NCBI GenBank assembly: GCA_031401035.1 | Contig: JANNRA010000152.1 | Span: 1-9,986, forward strand | Source: JANNRA01 sp031401035 | GTDB lineage: Bacteria > Desulfobacterota > Binatia > HRBIN30 > CADEER01 | Direction of reading: 5' to 3' | DNA length: 9,986 bases | Shown: one piece after another, positions 5,866 to 9,986 of the stretch | Position numbering within the stretch: the stretch's first letter is position 1 | Layout of the letters: each line of letters starts with the position of its first letter | Notes under the pieces: generated by a model | The model's database searches: none | What the model was told of the DNA's origin: nothing | Seen by the model: only the letters and a program-made list of their open reading frames with translations | Translations under genes and position numbers: made by a program

Positions 5866-6034
5866 GACGCCTTCGACCAAGGACAGTGATCGGGTCGCGT
5901 AGGGCATTTGCCAATCGTGAGCGTCACCACGCGTTTCGAAGCGGCCGCGGGCCCCCCGTATCGTGTTGATCGGCGGACGATTTGCGCGTACGGACGCGCC
6001 ACGCACTAGGGCTCAGTCGAACGATAACTTCTGA
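5866..6034. other. Intergenic leader upstream of the Met-rich gene
   Basis: No coding region is recognised. TTGATC and TACGGA with a 17-nt gap (5968-5996) could be a weak sigma-70 promoter. I see no TGTAAC-type ECF motif here, although the Met-rich gene would be expected to be under the neighbouring ECF sigma. The sequence TCGAACGATAA near 6017 resembles TCGAACGATTA near the YHS promoter (4407-4417), which may be coincidence. Confidence 0.25.
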
Positions 6035-6049
6035 TTGGAGAAAATACCG

Positions 6050-6358
6050 ATGATCAAACACCGAGTAGTTACCTTTCTTGCCGCTGTGTCGTTGTCGATT
6101 TTTTGTCTTGCGGGTGGCCTTATGGCCGCGGACATGAACGGCGTCATGATGAAGGACGGCAAGATGATGATGATGAAGGACGGCAAGATGATGGGCCCGA
6201 TGGATCACGACATGACCATGTCGAACGGGACCAAGATGATGATGAATGGCAAGATGATGATGAAAGACGGCAAAGAGACGATGATGAAGGACGGTCAGAT
6301 GATGATGATGGACGGCAAGATGATGGACGGCGGCGAGGCCATGGAGATGAAGAAATAA
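6050..6358 (+). CDS. Secreted methionine-rich repeat protein (DUF6799/MrpX-like)
   Basis: This is a 102-aa protein with a Sec signal peptide (residues 1-26, VVTFLAAVSLSIFCLAGGLMA) and a mature part of about 76 residues, of which 28 are Met (over a third). It is built of imperfect repeats of the form MMKDGKMM, with DHDMTMSNGTKMM in the middle, matching the DUF6799 pattern. The start is the ATG at 6050, set by GGAG at 6037-6040; the upstream TTG at 6035 overlaps that site and is rejected. Candidate roles are scavenging of reactive chlorine or oxygen species by Met oxidation, as for the Met-rich peptide MrpX of Azospira suillum, or binding of Cu/Ag. Position between a SigF/NrsF pair and msrP favours the scavenger role, with MsrP as the recycling enzyme. 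It is less GC-rich than its neighbours, partly because of the ATG/AAG codons. Confidence 0.85.
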   Translation: MIKHRVVTFLAAVSLSIFCLAGGLMAADMNGVMMKDGKMMMMKDGKMMGPMDHDMTMSNGTKMMMNGKMMMKDGKETMMKDGQMMMMDGKMMDGGEAMEMKK

Positions 6359-6390
6359 ACAAGAACCTCAACCACGCGCACGCTGATGCC

Positions 6391-6425
6391 GACCGGAGGG
6401 CCGTAATGGCTCTCCGGTCGTTTCA
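6391..6425 (+). terminator. Hairpin terminator after the Met-rich gene
   Basis: A 12-bp stem, GACCGGAGGGCC (6391-6402) and GGCTCTCCGGTC (6408-6419) with one G-T pair and a 5-nt GTAAT loop, is followed by GTTTCAT. It lies 32 nt after the stop codon. The T-tract is short, so termination may be partial, but the hairpin is the clearest in the window. Confidence 0.7.
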
Positions 6426-6449
6426 TCGGAGCGAAGAAAGTTCCTACCG

Positions 6450-6840
6450 ATGGATACGGCAGACTCTGAAACCAAAACCACGGGACGGTACCCATAGCCG
6501 CTCTTGATTCGCGTGGCGCATTGGCTCGCCGTCCCGCTCCTGATCGTCATGGCGGGAAGCGGTGTACAGATATTTGCAGCCTATCCGGCACTCGGCCCGC
6601 GTGGCGCGTTGTACGGATGGTATCCCTGGTAAATGACTGCTCCGCCGGAATGGTTGCGACTCGGCGGATGGCTGGCCGGTGCGCGCGACCTGCATTTCGC
6701 TTTCGGGTGGTTTCTGGTGCTCAACGGCGCTGTCTACGTGATCTACCTTTGCCTGAGCGGTGAATGGCGCCGGCGTGCTTTCTTGCCACGCCGCGACACG
6801 CTAGGAGCGTCATCGGCCGGTCGGGGACCCGGCCGCCGAC
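6450..6840 (+). pseudogene. Decayed membrane cytochrome b (b561-type, Mo-oxidoreductase partner)
   Basis: One continuous frame reads MDTADSETKTTGRYP-stop, then PLLIRVAHWLAVPLLIVMAGSGVQIFAAYPALGPRGALYGWYPW-stop. It continues MTAPPEWLRLGGWLAGARDLHFAFGWFLVLNGAVYVIYLCLSGEWRRRAFLPRRDT. The two membrane helices, with His in RVAHWL and DLHFAFGW, and the SGxQIFxAxPALG motif match the N-terminal half of b-type cytochromes that partner molybdopterin oxidoreductases. In-frame stops are at 6495-6497 (TAG) and 6630-6632 (TAA). The gene could also start at a TTG at 6504, which would make the first stop irrelevant. After RRDT (about 6800) the frame loses family resemblance, so helices 3 and 4 are absent. 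It lies directly upstream of msrP, where such a cytochrome would normally feed the enzyme. Confidence 0.7.
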
Positions 6841-7032
6841 CCGTCCGAAACCGGGAATTATGTCAAATCGCCAGCTCATACTGCCTATGCGCCGGAGAAG
6901 GCGCCGACAAGGGATGCGCATGCGGAACAGATCGACTTCGGGATCGCGCTCGCTGTGCGCCGCGCGCGCCATCATCTGCATGGCGATCGTGCTAACGGTA
7001 GATCCACTGAGAATCGCCGTGCCAAGAGAAGG
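6841..7032. other. Residual DNA between cytochrome b remnant and msrP
   Basis: No intact gene is seen. One forward frame gives DPSETGNYVKSPAHTAYAPEKAPTRDAHAEQIDFGIAL, which may be the degraded continuation of the cytochrome b gene, but I cannot align it with confidence. The purine run AAGAGAAGG immediately before 7033 supplies the msrP ribosome-binding site. Confidence 0.3.
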
Positions 7033-8007
7033 ATGACAGACTCGAAGATCAAGCCCTCCGAGATCACGGCCCGTGAGTTGTTCTTCAGCCGACGCACGGC
7101 GCTCAGAGCCGGGGCGTTAGTCGCAGGCACCGCGGCGACAGGATGGCTCTATCGCCGCCTCAACAACGTCAGCTCTGTCCGCGTGGACACCGCGGCGCTT
7201 CCGGGGTTGGTCGCCGCCCCGCCGCCCGACGACCCGCGCGGCTATGCCACCATCGAGTCCATGACGCCGCGCATGAGCGTCACGAACTACAACAACTTTT
7301 ACGAGTTCACGACTGACAAGGAAGGCGTCGCCCACGCGGCGGCCGCCTTCGTCTCGACTCCGTGGCAGGTGCGGGTCGACGGCATGGTGCACCGTCCCCG
7401 CACCTTCGACCTCGACGACCTGCGTCGAGTGAGCCCGCCCGAGGAGCGCATCTACCGGATGCGCTGCGTCGAAGCGTGGTCGATGGTCATCCCCTGGGCA
7501 GGGTTTCCGCTCTCGCGGCTCCTCGAGCAGGTCCAGCCGATGGGCAGCGCTCGTTACGTGGCGTTCACCACGCTGCTCGATCCGACGCGGATGCCCGGCC
7601 AGTCCGGGGGCGCGCTGCCGTGGCCCTACGTCGAGGGGCTGCGCATGGACGAGGCGATGCACCCGCTCACGCTGCTGGCAACCGGGCTCTATGGCGCGGA
7701 GCTACCGCCGCAGAACGGTGCGCCAGTGCGTCTGGTGGTGCCGTGGAAATACGGCTTCAAGGGGATCAAATCCATCGTCCACATCAGCTTGGTGGCCGAT
7801 CAGCCGGCAACGACGTGGGCGCGGCAGGCGGCGAGCGAGTACGGCTTCTTTGCCAACGTCAATCCGGACGTTCCCCATCCGCGGTGGACGCAGGCCAACG
7901 AGCAGCGGATCGGTGAATCGGGCCGCCGGCCGACGCTCATGTTCAACGGCTACGCCGAGCAGGTCGCGGGCCTCTACAGCGGGATGGACCTGCGTGCCAA
8001 CTACTAG
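7033..8007 (+). CDS. msrP: Periplasmic methionine sulfoxide reductase MsrP, Mo subunit
   Basis: This 324-aa molybdopterin enzyme (formerly YedY) reduces protein-bound methionine sulfoxide in the periplasm. Residues 19-36 are a Tat signal: SRRTALRAGALVAGTAA, with twin Arg at 20-21. The sulfite-oxidase-fold domain follows. NNFYEFTTDK (87-96), the PWQVRVDGMVHRP start of the core, and YRMRCVEAWSMVIPWAGFPL (141-160) are family hallmarks, with Cys145 the expected Mo ligand. The motifs PLTLLATGLYG, GAPVRLVVPWKYGFKGIKSIVHI and the NPxVPHPRWTQAxE C-terminus are all present, and the length matches the family. The start is the ATG at 7033; a longer frame from 6955 adds only Arg-rich residues unlike the family. 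It overlaps the next gene by 14 nt, so the two are coupled. Upstream lies a decayed cytochrome b and a Met-rich secreted protein, its likely substrate. Confidence 0.95.
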   Translation: MTDSKIKPSEITARELFFSRRTALRAGALVAGTAATGWLYRRLNNVSSVRVDTAALPGLVAAPPPDDPRGYATIESMTPRMSVTNYNNFYEFTTDKEGVAHAAAAFVSTPWQVRVDGMVHRPRTFDLDDLRRVSPPEERIYRMRCVEAWSMVIPWAGFPLSRLLEQVQPMGSARYVAFTTLLDPTRMPGQSGGALPWPYVEGLRMDEAMHPLTLLATGLYGAELPPQNGAPVRLVVPWKYGFKGIKSIVHISLVADQPATTWARQAASEYGFFANVNPDVPHPRWTQANEQRIGESGRRPTLMFNGYAEQVAGLYSGMDLRANY

Positions 8008-9748
8008 CCTCGCCGCCAGGCTCGGTTTCGAGGCATGGTTCATTCGCGTCTTCGCGGCGGTCCTCGGCGCGGTGCCGCTGACGTTGCTCGGGTGGGACGC
8101 GGTCTCGGGGGCCTTGCCGGCCAACGGCGTGAACTTCGCGATCCGGACCACGGGTCTACTCGGGCTCCTGTTCCTGCTGCTGTCGCTGGTGATCACGCCG
8201 CTGCGTCGGCTGACCGGCTGGAGCAACCTCATCGCGTCGCGACGGTCGCTCGGCCTCCTGGGGTTCGGATACATCTGCGTGCACTTCGCCATTTTCTTCT
8301 GGTTCGATCGCAATGCCAGCGTCTCGAGCACGCTTGAGGAGATCATCGAGCGCCGCTACTTGAACTTTGGAGTCGGCGCGCTGCTGCTGATGCTCCCCTT
8401 GGCCGTCACCTCGACCGACGGCTGGGTCACCCGGCTCGGTGCCAAGCGCTGGAAGGCGCTGCACCGTCTCGCCTACCTCGCAACCATCGCAGGCGCCACC
8501 CACTACTACCTGCTGGTCAAGTCCGACGTGACGCAACCGCTGCAATTTGCGGCTGCCCTTGGCGTCCTGCTTGGCGTGCGGGTGGCGTGGCACTACTTCG
8601 ATCTTCGCCGCGCGCTGGCTGCTGCCAAGTCGCGGTCCACGCTCACCGCGCCGCGCCGCGCGAAGTTCTGGTCCGGCGAGTTGCGGATCGCCCGCATCTT
8701 CGAGGAGACGCACGACGTGCGGACCTTCAGGATGGTGCCCGTCGACGGCGGCGAGCTGCCATTCCAGCAGCTCCCGGGACAGTACTTGAACCTCGCGCTG
8801 TCGATCGGAGGGGTCGCCACGCGCCGGTCGTACACAATCGCGTCGGCGCCGACCCGGTCCGGCTACGTCGAGATCACCGTCAAGCGAAAGACGGACGGCT
8901 GGGGCTCGCAGCACCTGCACGACGCCTGGCACGAGTCCGATCGCGTCAAGGTCTCGGCGCCGGCGGGCACGTTTCACTTCAGCGGCGCCGAGGGCGACCG
9001 CGTCTTGTTGATCGCCGGTGGCGTCGGTGTCACGCCGCTGATGGCGATCGCACGCACGCTCACCGACCGCGCCTGGCCCGGCCAGATCTACTTCATCTTC
9101 GCCGTGCGCACCTCGCGAGACGTGATCTTCCGCGACGAGCTCCTGTACCTCGCCAAGCGGTTTCCGAACTTTCACTTGTGTCTGACGTTGAGCGCCGCTG
9201 GCACTGGCGGCGAAGCGTGGATCGGCGAGCGCGGGAGGATCGACGCCGCCCTGCTCGCACGCCACGTTCCCGGGCTGCCGACCATGCCGGTGTTCCTCTG
9301 CGGCCCCGAGCCCATGATGGCGGCGACGCGCGCTCTCTTGATCGGTCTCGGCGTGCCCGACACCGCGATCCACACCGAAGCGTTCCTCTCCCCGGCCAGC
9401 GCTGCCGCCGGCGACGGCGGGGTCACCGCCGGCGCCGGCGGCGACCTGGCCAGCGAGATGCCCACCGACGATGCGCCGCCAGGGGAGTCGGTATCAGTCC
9501 ACTTCCAGAATTCCGGCAAGGACCTCCCTGCCGAGCCCGGGCAAAGCGTCCTCGAGGCCGCCGAGGCCGGGGGCCTCGAACTCCCGTACGAATGCCGGTC
9601 CGGCATCTGCGGTCAGTGCAAGGTCAAGCTCATCCAAGGGCGGGTGGTCATGGATGCCGAGGATGCCCTCACCGCCGCGGACCGCGCCGGCGGCATCATC
9701 CTCGCCTGTCAGGCGCATCCCAGGACTGACCTCACGATCGATGCGTGA
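7994..9748 (+). CDS. msrQ: MsrQ fused to FAD/NAD(P)H reductase and 2Fe-2S ferredoxin
   Basis: The protein is 584 aa in three parts. Residues 1-205 are MsrQ, the heme b membrane subunit giving electrons to MsrP. It has about six helices (near 17-35, 52-70, 86-104, 122-139, 155-175, 183-201), with candidate heme ligands His97, His157 and His170. Residues 220-465 are a ferredoxin-NADP reductase-type module with RSYT FAD motif (278-281), GGVGVTPL (342-349) and the CGPEPMM nucleotide end (436-442). A Gly/Ala linker follows. Residues 498-584 are a plant-type ferredoxin with Cys534, 539, 542 and 572 (C-x4-C-x2-C-x29-C). Classical MsrQ is about 200 aa and takes electrons from quinones or a separate flavin reductase. 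Here a path from NAD(P)H through FAD and heme to MsrP is built in, like an NADPH oxidase. The start GTG is the only in-frame start before the first helix; GGA lies 5 nt upstream. Confidence 0.9.
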   Translation: MPTTSLAARLGFEAWFIRVFAAVLGAVPLTLLGWDAVSGALPANGVNFAIRTTGLLGLLFLLLSLVITPLRRLTGWSNLIASRRSLGLLGFGYICVHFAIFFWFDRNASVSSTLEEIIERRYLNFGVGALLLMLPLAVTSTDGWVTRLGAKRWKALHRLAYLATIAGATHYYLLVKSDVTQPLQFAAALGVLLGVRVAWHYFDLRRALAAAKSRSTLTAPRRAKFWSGELRIARIFEETHDVRTFRMVPVDGGELPFQQLPGQYLNLALSIGGVATRRSYTIASAPTRSGYVEITVKRKTDGWGSQHLHDAWHESDRVKVSAPAGTFHFSGAEGDRVLLIAGGVGVTPLMAIARTLTDRAWPGQIYFIFAVRTSRDVIFRDELLYLAKRFPNFHLCLTLSAAGTGGEAWIGERGRIDAALLARHVPGLPTMPVFLCGPEPMMAATRALLIGLGVPDTAIHTEAFLSPASAAAGDGGVTAGAGGDLASEMPTDDAPPGESVSVHFQNSGKDLPAEPGQSVLEAAEAGGLELPYECRSGICGQCKVKLIQGRVVMDAEDALTAADRAGGIILACQAHPRTDLTIDA

Positions 9749-9799
9749 ATTGCTGACGTCTGCCTCGACCCACGACGACTGCGTTGATCGGAGCCGGCG

Positions 9800-9986
9800 A
9801 TGAAGAAGCACGCAGGCCGGGCGGCGGTGGACAGGAGGCGGTTGGCGCCGTTGCGCCGCACACACCCAGCCGCCGCCGCCACGAGCCGACCAGAGCGCCC
9901 CTCGCGCGGCCCCCGCGGCCGCGCGGCCGCCCGCGTGCGCCCTGCGTGCGCCCCGGGTCCCTGCCGCTGCGCCCTGGCCGCCGCCC
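9800..9986 (+). CDS. Possible partial ORF running off the window end
   Basis: A Shine-Dalgarno-like GGAG (9790-9793) sits 6 nt before an ATG, and the frame MKKHAGRAAVDRRRLAPLRR stays open to the window end. The later residues are low-complexity Arg/Ala/Pro (SRGPRGRAAARVRPACAPG) from a nearly pure G+C stretch, unlike a folded protein. No family is recognised. It begins 51 nt after the msrQ stop. It could equally be a chance open frame. Confidence 0.2.
   Translation, partial: MKKHAGRAAVDRRRLAPLRRTHPAAAATSRPERPSRGPRGRAAARVRPACAPGPCRCALAAA

Noticed and set aside
5504..5902. 132-aa forward ORF over repeat copy 2
   Set aside because: Its start is inside nrsF in another frame and similarity to copy 1 follows the DNA rather than one protein frame.
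6035..6052. TTG start for the Met-rich protein, adding MEKIP
   Set aside because: The TTG overlaps the GGAG ribosome-binding site of the ATG at 6050, which gives a normal signal peptide.
6098..6115. Lipobox (IFC) in the Met-rich protein signal peptide
   Set aside because: The residues around the Cys (LSIFC-LAGG) do not fit L-[AS]-[GA]-C, and a better Ala cleavage site follows at GLMA-AD.
6130..6355. CRISPR or tandem DNA repeat in the MMKDGK region
   Set aside because: The repetition is at codon level within one gene; units vary in length and there are no uniform spacers.
8156..9373. 405-aa minus-strand open frame
   Set aside because: Shadow of the msrQ fusion gene; no recognisable domain.

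Overview
High-GC (roughly two thirds G+C) DNA from a Gram-negative bacterium: it encodes a Tat-exported periplasmic enzyme, several Sec signal peptides and an ECF sigma/anti-sigma pair. The secreted proteins with dockerin-like calcium modules and Thr/Pro-rich linkers are of a kind common in uncultured deltaproteobacterial-type lineages. That placement is inference, not proof. Much of the window is a decaying accessory region, with frameshifts, in-frame stops, an IS3 remnant, gene fragments and a dispersed repeat lying among a few intact genes.

Layout. Positions 1-540 hold no recognised gene but carry copy 1 of a ~200 bp repeat. Positions 541-2247 hold a secreted beta-helix protein, translationally coupled to a secreted dockerin-like protein whose C-terminal domain is cut off. 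Positions 2385-3171 are a degenerate IS3-family element on the minus strand. Positions 3186-4365 are a compact minus-strand operon: membrane-anchored YHS protein, ECF sigma factor, small zinc-finger anti-sigma protein, with a plausible ECF-type promoter upstream. Positions 4518-4890 hold two gene fragments. Positions 4957-5630 hold a second ECF sigma gene with a frameshift, coupled to an NrsF-type anti-sigma gene that repeat copy 2 interrupts. Positions 6050-6358 encode a very Met-rich secreted protein followed by a hairpin terminator. Positions 6450-6840 are a stop-containing cytochrome b remnant. Positions 7033-9748 hold an intact msrP and an msrQ fused to a flavin reductase and a 2Fe-2S ferredoxin.

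Main interpretation: the right half resembles the SigF/NrsF - Met-rich peptide (MrpX) - YedY1/MsrP reactive-chlorine response described in Azospira suillum. In that system a periplasmic Met-rich peptide scavenges hypochlorite, its methionine sulfoxides are reduced again by the Mo enzyme, and the ECF sigma with its NrsF anti-sigma controls the set. Here the peptide and MsrP are intact. The electron supply appears rebuilt as a single membrane protein, MsrQ-FAD/NAD(P)H reductase-ferredoxin. The regulatory pair and an extra cytochrome b look broken.
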